Below, piece after piece: positions 1 through 12,599 of a DNA stretch of 64,000 nt; the first letter of the stretch is position 1; the number at the start of each line of letters is the position of its first letter. The position numbers and the translations under genes are program-made. This DNA is from Chamaelirium japonicum (Eukaryota > Streptophyta > Magnoliopsida > Liliales > Melanthiaceae). Under the pieces are notes generated by a model. It worked only from the letters and a program-made list of their open reading frames with translations, searched no databases and was not told where the DNA came from. The stretch is taken from NCBI GenBank assembly GCA_947650365.1, contig OX393555.1, forward strand, positions 85,317,995-85,381,994, written 5' to 3'.

Positions 1-1400
1 TGCCCATCTCAAAACACGTTATCAGCACGAACATATCGATCCCAGCCGACCAGTCACAAGAAAATTAAGAGAAAAACGAAGACAGGGGAGAAAAAGAAAG
101 AAGAGAACGAAGAGATAAACAAAGAAAAATAGAGAAGAAGTCCTACTCCAATCCATTGGCCACGGGTATAAGTGTAAAGTAAGAAGGAATCTAAATTCCA
201 AAACTCCATTTCTCAATAGTATTATCTCAATGTTATTATGATTATCATAGTAATATTACTATAAATTTTTTAATTAAATTAATTATTATTTAATTATTAA
301 AAAAATATAAAGTAAGAAGGAATCTAAATTCCAAAACTTTACTTCTTAATATTTATACGACCCCTTTAGGGTGGGACATGTTTGCCGGCTCTGTCTTTCT
401 CCTATCTCACAATACGTTATCTGTACGAACATGTCGAGCCCAGCCGACGAGTCGAAAGAAAATAAAGAGAGAAACGAAGACAGAAAAGAGAGAAGAAGAG
501 AGAAGAGAACAGAGAGATAAATAAAGATAGAAGAGAGAAGAAGTCCTGCTCTAATTCAATAGCCACAGGTATAGGTGTGAAGTAAGAAGGAATCTAAATT
601 CCAAAACTCCATAGAAAAGAGAAGAAGAGATAAGTGGAGAGATAAATGAAGAAAGAAGAGAGAAGAAGTCCTGCTCCAGTCCATTGGCCATGGGTATAGG
701 TGTAAAGTAAGAAGGAATCTAAATTCCAAAACTTACTTCTGTCTTTGTTTATTTCTCCGTTCTCTTCTCTCCTCTTCTGTATAGTGTTGGAATTTAGATT
801 CTTTCTTACTTCACATATTTACCCGTTACAAATCGACTAGAGCCGAACTTCTTCTGTCTTCTCTCTTTATTTATCTTTCCTTTCTCTTCTCTCTTCTTCT
901 CTCTCTTCTATCTTTGTTTCTCTTTCAATTAAATAATTATATTATTTAAATAAATTATTTATGTAGAAGAGAGAAAAGAACGGAGAGATAAATGAAGAGA
1001 GAAGGGGATAAGAAGTCCTGCTCTAGTCCATTGGCCACGGGTATAGGTATGAAGTAAAAAGAAATCTAAATTCCAAAACTCCAAAAAAGAGAGAAAAGAA
1101 GAGAGAAGAGAAAGAAGAAGAGAGAGAAGAAAAGAGAAGAGAACAGAAAGATAAATAAAGAGAGAAGAAGTCCTGCTCCAGTCCATTGGCCATGGGTATA
1201 GGTTTGATGTAATAAGGAATCTAAATTCCAAAACTCCACAAAAGAGAGAGAAAATAAGGACAGACTTCTATTTAAAATTAAAATTAGATAGATTTAAATT
1301 ATTTTAATTTAGTTCTCTTTTCTCTCCTCACAACACGTTATTAGCATGAACATGTCGAGCCCAACTGACCAGTCACTAGAAAATGGAGAAAGAAACGAAG
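1..1400 (+). repeat. Segmental duplication A, copy 1
   Basis: Module order, and even odd insertions, match 33,800-35,170 on the same strand. Shared features are the ATAGTATTATCTCAATGTTATTATG stretch cut short before a second GAAGTAAGAAGGAATC, the inverted body pair, the A/T spacer in which AATAATTATATTATTTAA interrupts a body (near 930), and the AAGGACAGACTTCTATTTAAA spacer (near 1,240). Confidence 0.5.
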
Positions 1401-3359
1401 ACAGAAAAGAGAGAAAAAAAGAGAAGAGAACGGAGAGATAAACGAAGAGAGAAGAAGTCATGCTCTAGTTCATTGGCCACGGGTATAGGTGTGAAGTAAG
1501 AAGGAATCTAAATTCCAAAACTTTACTTCTTAATATTTATACGAGCCCTTTAGGGTAGGGCATATGTAACGGCTCTCTCTTTTTCCCATCTCATAACACG
1601 TTATCAGCACGAACATGTCAAGCCCAGCCGACCAGTCAAAAGAAAATTGATAGATAAAAAAAGACAGAAGAAAGAGAAGAAGAGAGAAAAGAATGGAGAG
1701 ATAAATAAAGAGAGAAGTAGTCCTGCTCTAGTCCTTTGACCACGGGTATAGGTGTGAAGTAAGAAGGAATCTAAATTCCAAAAATTACTTCTGTTTTTGT
1801 TTCTTTTTCCATTTTCTTACGACTGGTCGGCTGAGTTCGACATGTTCGTGCTGATAACATATTGTGAGATGGGAGAAAGGGAGAGCCATCAAACGTGCCC
1901 CATCCTAAAGGGATCGTATATTATTTATTATTTATAGGGTAAGCTTACTTAGGGCCTAAGCAATCTATGGGAAACCCTAATCCATGGGAGAAGAGATAAG
2001 AGAATGGAGAGAATTAATTATATTATTGAGAAGTGGAGTTTTGGAATTTAGATTCCTTCATACTTCACACCTATACCTATGGCCAATAGACTAGAGCAAG
2101 ACTTCTTCTCTCTTTTCCTTTTGTTTATCTCTCTATTCTCTTCTCTCTCTTCTGTCTTCATTTCTCGCTTCATTTTCTTGTGATTGGTCGGCTGGGCTTG
2201 ATATGTTCGTGCTGATAACGTGTTGTGAGATAGGAGAAAGAGAGAGCCTTCAAATATGCCACACCTCAAAGGGGTCATATAAATATTAAGAAGTTGAGTT
2301 TTGGAATTTAGATTCCTTCTTACTTCACACCTATACCCGTAGCCAATGGACTGGAACATGACTTCTTCTCTCTTCTCTTTTCGTTTATCTCTTCATTCCC
2401 TTCTCTCTCTTTTGTCTTTGTTTTTCTCTCTATTTTATTTTCTCTCTTCTTCTCTTTTTTCTATCTTCGTTTCTCTCTCTATTTTCTTGTAACTGGTAGG
2501 CTGGGCTCGACATGTTTGCATTGATAATATATTGTGATATGCAAGAAAGAGAGTCGTCAAACATGCCCTACCCTAAAGGGGTCGTATAAATATTGAGAAG
2601 TAGAGTTTTGAAATTTAGATTCCTTCTTACTTCACACCTATACCCATGGCTAATGGACTTAAGCAGGACTTCTTCTCTTTTCGGGCTGATAATATTACTA
2701 TAATTTTTTTAATTAAGTTAATTGTTTAATTAAAACGAAGAGAATTTTCGAATTTACTATGATAATCATAATAACATTGAGATAATATTATTGAGAAGTA
2801 GAGTTTTAGAATTTAGATTCCTTCTTACTTCAAACGTATACCCATGATGAACAGACTGGAGCAGGACTTGTTCTCTCTTCTCTCTTCGTTTATCTCTCCG
2901 TTCTCTTCTCTTTTTTTTCTCTCTCTTCTGTCTTTGTTTCTCTCTTTGTTTTTTGTGACTGGTTGACTGGGCTCGATATGTTCGTACTGATAATGTACTA
3001 CGAGATGGGAGAAAGAGAGAGCCATCAAATGTGCCCCACCCTAAAGGTGTCATATATTATTTATAAGGTAAGCATACTTAGGGCCTAAGTAATCTATAGG
3101 AAACCCAAATCCATAGAAAAAGATGGACAAGAATGGAGAGAGAAGAGATAGAAGAAGACCTAGTCCAGTCCATTGGCCACGGGTATAGATGTTAAGTAAG
3201 AAGGAATCTAAATTCCAAAACTCAACTTCTCAATATTTATACGACCCCGTTAGGGTGGGACACATTTGACGTCTCTCTCTTTCTCCCATCTCACAACACG
3301 TTATCAGTACAAACATATCGAACCCAACTGACCAGTTGTATAAAAACGGAGAGAGAAAC

Positions 3360-3870
3360 AAAGATAGAAGTTGATTTTTGGAATTTAGATTCCTTCTTAC
3401 TTCACATCTATACCCGTGGCCAATGGACTGGAGTAGGACTTCTTCTATCTTCTGTCTTTATTTATCTCTCCATTCTCTTCTCTCTTCTTTTCTCTTTTCT
3501 ATGTAGTTTTGCAATTTAAATTCCTTCTTACTTCACACCTATATTCATGGCTAATGGACTGTAGCAGGACTTCTTTTCTCTTCTATCTTTGTTTATCTCT
3601 CTATTCTTTTCTCAATTCTCTCTTCATTTATAATATAAAATATAAGTCTAATCTACTTAATTTTTTAATTATTATAAATAATTATTTGATATACATTGAG
3701 ATATTCTATTTGGTTTTTAAATTATTGAAGTCCTGCTCCTGTCCATTTTTATTAATTTAAATAACCATTTAATATATTTAGATGTTGAGATGATACTATT
3801 TTAAAATTATTTTAGGTTTCATATAGATTGTTTAGTCCCTAAGTAAGCTTACCCTATAAATAATTTACGA
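3360..3870 (+). repeat. Inverted segmental duplication D, copy 1
   Basis: Two pyrimidine-rich bodies, then a unique-looking A/T segment with AAATATAAGTCTAATCTAC, TGATATACATTGAGATATTC and TTGAAGTCCTGCTCCTGTCC. The reverse complement of this order lies at about 27,350-27,860. Confidence 0.5.
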
Positions 3871-5842
3871 CCCCTTTAGGGTGGGGCACGTCTGACGGCT
3901 CTCTCTTTCTCCCATCTTATAACACATTATCAGCACGAACATGTCGAGCCCAACTGACCAGTTGCAAGAAAACGGAGAGAGAAATAAAGACAGAGAAGAG
4001 AGAATAACAAAGAAAAGAACAGAGAGATAAATAAAGAGAGAAGTGAGAAGAAGTCCTGCTCCAGTCTATTGCCTACGGGTATAGGTGTGAAGTAAGAAGG
4101 AATCTAAATTTCAAAACTCCACTTCTGTTTTTGTTTTTCTGTCCATTTTCTTGCAATTGGTCGGCTGGGCTTGACATGTTCGTGCTGATAACGTGTTGTG
4201 AAATGGGAGAAAGAGAGAGTCGTCAAACATACCTCACCCTAAAAGGGTCATATATTATTTATAGGGTAAACTTACTTAGGGCCTAAGCAATCTATGGGAA
4301 AACCTAATCCATAGGAGAAGAGAGAAGAGAATGGAGAAATTTAATTATATTATTAAGCAGTGGAGTTTTGGAATTTAGATTCTTTTTTACTTCACACCAA
4401 TACCCGTGGCGAATGGACTGGAGTAGGGATTCTTATCTCTTCTCTCTTTATTTATCTCTCCATTCTCTTCTCTCTTCTTTTCTCTTCTCATAACACGTTA
4501 TCAGCATGAACATATCGAGCCCAACTGACCAGTCACAAGAAAATAGAGAGAAAAACCAAGACAGAAGAGAGAAAAGAAAAGAGAAAAGAACAGAAAGATA
4601 AACGAAGAGAGAAGAGATAAGAAGTCCTACTCCAGTTCATTAGCCACGGGTATAGATGTGAAGTAATAACAAATCTAAATTCCAAAACTCTACTTCTCAA
4701 TATTTATACGACCCCGTTAGGGTAGGGCACGTTTGACGGCTATCTCTTTCTTCCATCACATAACACGTTATCAGCACGACCATGTTGAGCCTAGCCGACC
4801 AGTCATAAGAAAACAAAGAGAGACATGAAGACAGAAGTGGAGTTTTATAATTTAGATTCCTTCTTACTTCACATCTATACCCGTGGTCAAAGGACTAGAG
4901 CAAGACTACTTCTCTCTTCTCTTTTTATTTAACTCTCCGTCACAAGAAAACGGAGAGAGAAACAAAGACAAAAAAGAGAGAAGATAACGGAGAGATAAAC
5001 AAAGAGAGAAGAGAGAAGAGAGAAGAGAGAAGAAGCCCTGCTCTAGTCTATTAGCTACTAGTATAGGTGTGAAGTAAGAAGGAATCTAAATTACAAAACT
5101 CCAATAAAGAGAGAGAAGAAGAGAGAAAAGAATGGAGAGATAAATAAAGAGGGAAGAGAGAAGAAGTCCTGCTCCAGTCCATTGGCCATGGCTATAGGTA
5201 TGAAGTAAGAAAGAAGCTAAATTCCAAAACTCTAATTCTGTCTTCGTTTCTCTCTCTGTTTTCTTGCAACTGGTCGGTTGGGCACGATATGTTCGTGCTG
5301 ATAACATATTGTGTGATGGGAGAAGGAGAAAACCGTCAAACATGCCCCACCCTAAATGGGTCATATATTATTTATAGGGTAAGTGTTGTGAGATGGGAAA
5401 AAGAAAGAACCATCAAATGTGCCCTACCCTAAAGAGGTCATATATTATTTATAGGGTAAGCATACTTAGGGCCTAAGCAATATATGAAAAACCCTAATCC
5501 ATGGAAGAAGATAGAAGAGAACGAAGAGACTTAATTATATTAATGAGAAGTAGAGTTTTAGAATTTAGATTCTTTCTTACGTCACACCTATACCCGTGAT
5601 AACTCTCTTTATCCCATCTCACAACACGTTATCAGCACGAACATATCAAGCTCAGTCGACCAGTCACAATAAAATAGAAAGAGAAACGAAGACAGAAGAA
5701 AGAGGAGAAGAGAGAAGAGAACGGAGAAATAAATTATAAGAGAAGAGAAAAGAAGTCTTGCTCCAGTCCATTAGCCATGGGTATAGACATAAATTAAGAA
5801 GGAATCTAAATTCCAAAACTCTGCTTCTTAATATTTATATAA

Positions 5843-6111
5843 CCCCTTTAGTGTGGGGCACATTTAACATCTCTCTATTTCTTTCATCTCACAATACGTT
5901 ATCAGCACGAACATGTCTATCCTAGCCGACCAGTCACAAGAAAGCAGAGAGAGGAATAAAGATAGAAGAGAGAAAAGAAAAGAGAAGAGAACGGAGAGAT
6001 AAACAAAAAGAGAAGAGAGAAGATGTCCTGCTCCAGTCCATTGGCCACGGGTATAGGTATGAAGTTAGAAGGAATCTAAATTCCAAAACTTTACTTCTTA
6101 ATATTTATACG
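5843..6111 (+). repeat. Representative tandem unit of the array
   Basis: A compact unit of about 270 bp runs from the ACCCCTTTAG block through a CT-rich U5, the primer core near 5,898-5,911, AACATGTC, a GA-rich tract, GTCCATTGGCCACGGGTATAG and GGAATCTAAATTCC to ACTTCTTAATATTTATACGA. The next ACCC-TTTTAGGG block begins there. This head-to-tail joint (body end fused to the segment just after the TATA box) recurs many times, e.g. near 1,530, 3,235, 4,700, 9,550, 18,380 and 28,620. Confidence 0.6.
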
Positions 6112-8574
6112 ACCCTTTTAGGGTAGGGCACATTTGACGACTCTATCTTTCTCCCATCTCACAACACGTTATTAGTACGAACATATCGAGCCCACCCGAC
6201 CAGTCACAAGAAAACAGAGAGAGAAACAAAGACAGAAGAGGGAGAGGAAGAGAGAAGAGAATGAAGAGATAAACGAAAAGAGAAAAGAGAAGAAGTTATG
6301 CTCCAGTCCATTGGCTATGGGTATAGGTGTAAAGTAAGAATGAATCTAAATTCCAAAACTCTACTTCTCAATAGTATCATCTCAACATTATTACGATTAT
6401 CATAGTAAATTCCAAAACTCTCTTAATTTTAAATGATTAATTTAATTAAAAAAATTATAGTAATATTACTATGATAATCATAATAACGTTGAGATGATAT
6501 TATTAAGAAGTAGAGTTTTGGAATTTAGATTCCTTCTTACTTCATACCCGTGGTGATAATTAATTAAATAAGTTAAATATTTATAGGGTAAGCTTACTTA
6601 GAGCCTAAGCAATCTATGGGAAACCCTAATCCATAAGAGAGATCTGATGATGGACAGCCATCCGATTAAAATAAATAAAATAAATAAGCAACCTCCTATC
6701 TCATAATACATTATCAGTACGAACATATCGAGCCCAGTCGACCAGTCACATGAAAATAGAGACAGAAATGAAAACAGAAGAGAGTGGAGAAGAACAAAGA
6801 GAATGGAGAGATAAACGAAAAGAGAAGAAGTTCTGCTCTAATCCATTGGCCATTGGTATAGATGTGAAGTAAGAAGAAATCTAAATTTTGAAACTCCATA
6901 GAAGAGAGAAAAGAAGAGAGAAGATAACGGAAAAATAAATAAAGAGAGAAGAGAGAAGAAGTCCTGCTACAGTCCATTGGCCACGGGTATTTGTGTAAAG
7001 TAAAAAAGAATCTTAATTCCAAAACTCAACTTCTTAATAATATAATTAAATCACTTTGTTCTCTTCTGTCTTTTTTCTCTTCTCTCTTCTCCCGTGGATT
7101 AGGGTTTCCTATAGATTGCTTAGGCCCTAAGTAAATTTACCCTATAAATAATATACGACCCCTTTAGGGTGGGAAAAGTTTAACGACTCTTTCTTTCTTC
7201 TATCTCAGAACAAGTTATCAGCATAAACATTTTGAGCCCAGTCAACCAGTCATAAGAAAATAGAAAGATAAACAAAGAGAGAAGAGAGAAGAAGTCCTGC
7301 TCTAGTTCATTGGCCATGGGTATAGGTATGAAGTAAGAAAGAATCTAAATTCCAAAACTCTACTTCTCAATAATATAATTAAATCTTCCCATTCTCTTCT
7401 CTCTTCTCTCATAGATTAGGGTTTTTTATAGATTGCTTAGGCCCTAAGTAAGCTTAACCTATAAATAATATATGACCCCTTTAGGTTTGGGCATGTTTCA
7501 CGGCTCTCTCTTTCTTCCATCTCATAATACTTACCTTATAAATAATATATGACCCCTTTAGGGTGGGGTACATTTGACGGCTCACTCTTTCTCCTATCTC
7601 ATAACATGTTATCAGTACGAATATGTCGAGCCCAGTCGACTAGTCGCAAGAAAATAGAGAGAAACGAAGACAGAAGTTGAGTTTTGGAAATTAGATTCCT
7701 TATTACTTCACACCTATGCCCGTGGCCAATAAACTAGAGCATGACTTCTTCTCTCTTCTCTCTTTATTTAACTTTCCATTCTCTTCTCTCTTCTTCTCTC
7801 TCTTCTGTAGGGTTTTGGAATTTAGATTTTATCTTACTTCATACCTATACCCGTGGCCAATGGTTGGAGAAGAACTTCTTATCTCTTCTCTCTTCGTTTA
7901 TCTTTTCGTTCTCTTCTCTCTACTTCTCTTTCGTCTATCTTTGTTTCTCTTTCTATTTTCTTGTGACTGATCGGCTAGGCTCGACATGTTCATACTGATA
8001 ACGTATTATAAGATGAGAAAAAGAAAGAGCCATAAAACATGCCCCACCCTAAAGGGGTCGTATAAAAATTGAGCAGTGGAGTTTTGAAATTTAGATTCCT
8101 TCTTACTTTACACCTATACCCGTGGCCAATGGACTGAAACAGGACTTTTTCTCTCTTCTCACTTCATTTATCTCTCTATTATCTTTTCTTTTCTTCTTTC
8201 TCTTTTGTCTTCGATTCTCTCTCCGTTTTCTTGTGACTAATCGGCTGGGCTCGACATATTCGTGAAGATAATGTGTTGTAAAATGGGAGAAACAATGAGC
8301 CATCAAACATGCCCCACCCTAAAGGGGTACTATTAATATCGAGAAGTGGAGTTTGGAATTTAGATTCCTTTTTACTTCACACCTATACCCATAGCCAATA
8401 GACAGGAGCAAGACTTCTTCTCTCTCATCTCTTTTTTAACTCTTCGTTCTCTTCTCTCTCCTTCTCTCTCCATCTCTCTTTTCTGTCTTTATTTCTCTCT
8501 CCGTTTTTTTATGACTGGTCCATTGGGCTCGACATATTCATGTTGATAACGTATTATGAGATAGGAGATTGCTT

Positions 8575-8745
8575 ATTTATTTTATTTATTTCAATTAATA
8601 TTTTTTTAAATATTATAAAGTATTTTTTTTAAAAAAATATTTAAATAGTTCCATCTCAATATTATTATATAAATATTTAATTATAAAATATTTCATATTT
8701 GTTAAATAATTTATATAAATTTATGTGTATAGAAAATATTTTATT
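8575..8745. repeat. AT-rich module shared by three array sites
   Basis: A segment beginning GATTGCTTATTTATTTTATT with AATATTATAAAGTA and the ATCTCAATATTATTA motif. Recognisable copies lie at about 24,690-24,810 (same strand) and 32,000-32,150 (opposite strand), with a fragment at about 6,660. It has no coding content. Confidence 0.5.
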
Positions 8746-9299
8746 TATCTTCTTCTCTCTTTATTTATCTCTCTGTTCTCTTCTCTCTTCTGTCTTTATT
8801 TCTTGTACCGTTATCTTGTGACTGGTCGGCTGGGCTCGACACGTACGTGCTGATAATGTGTTGTAAGAAGAGAGAAAAAGAGAGAAGAGAACGGAGAGAA
8901 CAATAAAGAGAGAAGAGAAAAAAAGTCTTACTCCAGTCCATTCGCCACCGGTATAGGAGTGAAGTAAGAAGGAATCTAAATTTCAAAACTCCACTTCTCA
9001 ATAATATAATTAAATATCTACGTTCTCTTCTCTATTCTCCTATGGATTAGGGTTTCCCATAGATTGCTTAGGCCTTAAGTAAGCTTACCCTATAAATAAA
9101 TACGACCCCTTTAGGGTGGGGCATATTTGATGGATCTCTCTTTCTCCCATCTTACAATTCGTTATCAGTGTGAACATGTCGAGCCCAGCTGACCAGTCGC
9201 AAGAAAACAAAGAGAGAAACGAAGACAGAAAAGAGAAGAGAACAGAGAGATAAATAAAGAGAGAAGAGAAAAGAAATACTGCTCCAGTCTATTCGCCAT

Positions 9300-9790
9300 G
9301 GGTATAAGTGTGAAGTAAGAATAAATCTAAATTCTAAAACTCCACTTCTCAATAGCCTCATCTCAAAGTTATTTTAATTATCATAGTAAATTCCAAAACT
9401 CTATTCGTTTTAATTAAATAATTAATTTAATTAAAAAAATTAAGGTAATATTATCAGTACGAAAAGAGAAGAAGTCCTGCTCCAGTCTATTGGCTATGGG
9501 TATAGGTGTGAAGTAAGAAAGAATTTAAATTACAAAACTCTACTTCTTAATATTTATATGACCACTTTAGGGTAGGGCACGTTTGACGGCTCTCTCTTTC
9601 TTCTACCTCACAACACGTTATCAGAATGAACATATTAAGCCCAGCCTACTAGTCAAGTAAAAACGGAGAGAGAAACAAAGACAGAAGAGAGAGAAAAAGA
9701 GAGAAGAGAAAACGAAGAAAGAAACAAGGACAGAAGAGAGAAGAAGAGAGAAGAGAATGAAGAAATAAACGAAGGGAGAAGAAGTCCTGC
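9300..9790 (+). repeat. Segmental duplication C, copy 1
   Basis: Pairs with 28,370-28,850 on the same strand. Both have the internal A/T segment (TTTAATTAAATAATTAATTTAA) fused to ATTATCAG-ACGAAAA and then AGAAGAAGTCCTGCTC. Both share the rare primer-downstream variant AGCCCAGCCTAC and a doubled GA tract. Confidence 0.5.
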
Positions 9791-10349
9791 TCCAGTCCAT
9801 TAGCCACGAGTATAGGTATGAAGTAAGTAGGAATCTAAATTCTAAAACTCAACTTCTCAATATTTATACGACCCCTTTAGGGTTGGGCATATCTGACGGC
9901 TCTCTCTTTCTCCCATCTCACAACACATTATTAGTACGAACATGTCGAGCCCAACCGACCAGTCGTAAGAAAATAGAGAGAGAAACAAAGACAGAGGGAA
10001 GAGAACAGAGAAATAAACAAAGAGATAAGAGAGAAGAAGTCATACTCTAGTCCATTGACCATGGGTATAAGTATGAACTAAGAAAGAATCTAAATTCTAA
10101 AACTCCACTTCTGGTTTCGTTTCTCTCTCTATTTTCTTGCGACTGGTCCGCTGGGCTCGATATGTTCATGCTGGTAACTTGTTGTGAGATGGGAGAAAGA
10201 GAGAGTCATAAAACGTGCCCCACCCTAAAGGGGTCGTATATTATTTATAGGGTAAGCTTACTTAGGACCTAAGCAATCAATGGAAAACCCTAATCCATAG
10301 GAGAAGATAGAAGAGAACTTAGAGATATAAATTATTGAGAAGTGGAGTA

Positions 10350-11866
10350 GAGACGTCAAACGTGCCCCACGCCAAAAGGGTCGTATATTATTTATAGGTT
10401 AAGCTTACTTGGGGCCTAAGCAATCTATGGGAAACCCTAATCCATGGGAGAGATTCGACGATGGATAGCCATCCGATCGAACGATCTAATAGCATTTGTA
10501 CTGTTTTAAATTTTTTTAAAGAAAAATATAAATTATTTCTAAAGCAAAAAATTCAGGTGTGCCTTATCTTCCATCTTTACTTCCTATTATTTAATTAATT
10601 TAATTATTTTAATAAATTAAATAGTTAAATAATTAAATAATTAAATAAATATTTAATTATCTATATAATTAAATTATTTAAATTATTTATTTATTATTTT
10701 AATATTAAAAAAAATAAATTTAATTATTTAATTATTTAACTAAATTTTTTTTAATTATTTATTATTTAATTAATTTTTAATTATTTAAATTATTTATTAT
10801 TTAACTAAATTATTTAACAAATTAATTAATAAAATATTTAATTAAAATTTTATTTATTTAATTATTTAATTATTTTAAATTTAATTATTTAAATATTTAT
10901 TTAATTAATTTTAACAAAATAAATTTTTACTTTTTTAATTATATAATAATTAATTTAAAATATTATTTATTTAAATCTAAAATAATTTAATAATTAAATT
11001 ATTTATTCTTATAAGAAAATTATCTGTTTAATATATTTTTAACTAAATAAGTTTTTAAATATTTAAATTATTGACTAATTATTTAATTATTTTAAAATAA
11101 AATAATAATTATAAAAATAACTAATAAAAAGAATTAATAAATTATTTATATAATTAAATTATTATTTAATAATATATTAATGATAATAAATAAAATAATA
11201 AATTTCATTAAATAACTAGTTAATTAAGTAATTAAATAAATTAATTAATTTACCAAAAATATAATTATTAAATTATTTAAATTATTTAATAAGTCAATAA
11301 ATAATTAATTTAATTAAAAAATTTATAATAACATTACTATGATAATCATAATAACTTTGGGATGATACTATTGAGAAGTAGAGTTTTGGAATTTAGATTC
11401 TTCTTACTTCACACCTATACCTGTGGCGAATGGACTGGAGTAGGACTTGTTCTCTCTTCTCTTTTTGTTTATCTCATCATTTTCTTTTCTCTACTTCTCT
11501 CAATCGATTGTCAATGAATTTTTTGTAATAAAATTAATTTATATTTTTCTTTGAAAATTTTTAAAATAATACAACTATTATGAGATCGTTCGATCGGATG
11601 GCAATGAATTGGAGCAGGACTTCTTTTCTCTTCTATCTTCATTTAAATCTCTGTTCTCTTCTCTCTTCTTCTCTCTCTTTTGTCTTCGTTTCTCTCTCCG
11701 TTTTCTTGTGATTGATCGACTGGCTCGACATATTCGTATTGACAACGTATTGTAAGATGGGAGAAAAAGAGTATCATCAAACATACCCCATCTAAAGGTA
11801 TTGTATATTATTTATAGGGTAAGCTTACTTAGGGCCTAAGCTATCTATGGAAAACCCTAATCCATG
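10350..11866 (-). mobile_element. Longest retroelement copy, minus strand
   Basis: Read on the minus strand, this copy has a 5'-truncated LTR with TATA box and U5 (11,866 down to about 11,737) and a primer-site region. A GA-rich body is interrupted by a U3 fragment in opposite sense (about 11,510-11,610). Then come the remaining body, the ATAGTA-AT-rich internal part (11,340 down to 10,586), a purine tract (10,585-10,567) and a second LTR to about 10,350. The order and the odd internal U3 fragment are shared with 19,635-21,089. The two therefore descend from one composite element or were copied as one block. No coding capacity is visible. Confidence 0.5.
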
Positions 11867-12599
11867 GGAGAAGAAAGAAGAGAACGAAAAGACTTAATTA
11901 TATTATTGAGAAGTGGAGTTTTGGAATTTAGATTCCTTCTTACTTCATACCTATACTCATGGCCAATAGACTAGAGCAGGTCTTCTTCTCTCTTCTCTTA
12001 TTATTTATCTCTCTGTTCTCTTCTCTCTCTTTTGTCTTCGTTTCTCTCTCCATTTTCTTATAACTGGTCGGCTAGGCTTGACATGTTCGTACTGATAAAG
12101 TATTATGAGATAGGAGAAAGAGAGAGCCGTCAAACATGCCCCACCCTAAAGGGGTCGTATAAATATTGAAAAATGGAGTTTTGGAATTTATATTCTTTCT
12201 TACTTCATACTTATACCCGTGGCCAATGGACTAGAGTAGGACTTTGTCTCTCTTCTCTCTTCATTTATTTCTTTGTTCTTTTCTCTTTTCTTCTCTCTCT
12301 TTTGTGGAGTTTTGGAATTTAGATTCCTTCTTACTTCACACCTATACCCGTATAAGAAGAGACTATTTAAATAATTAATTCTTAGTTTTCTTCTTTCTCT
12401 TCTGTCTTTGTTTCTCTCTTTGTTTTCTTATGACTGGTTGGCTGGGCTAGACATATTCGTACTGATAATGTTTTTTGAGATAGGAGAAAGAGAGACCCGT
12501 CAAACGTGCCCTACCCTAAAGGGGTCGTATTTTATTTATAGGGTATGCTTACTTAGGGCCTAAGAAATCTATGGTAAACCCTAATCCATAGGAGAAGAG

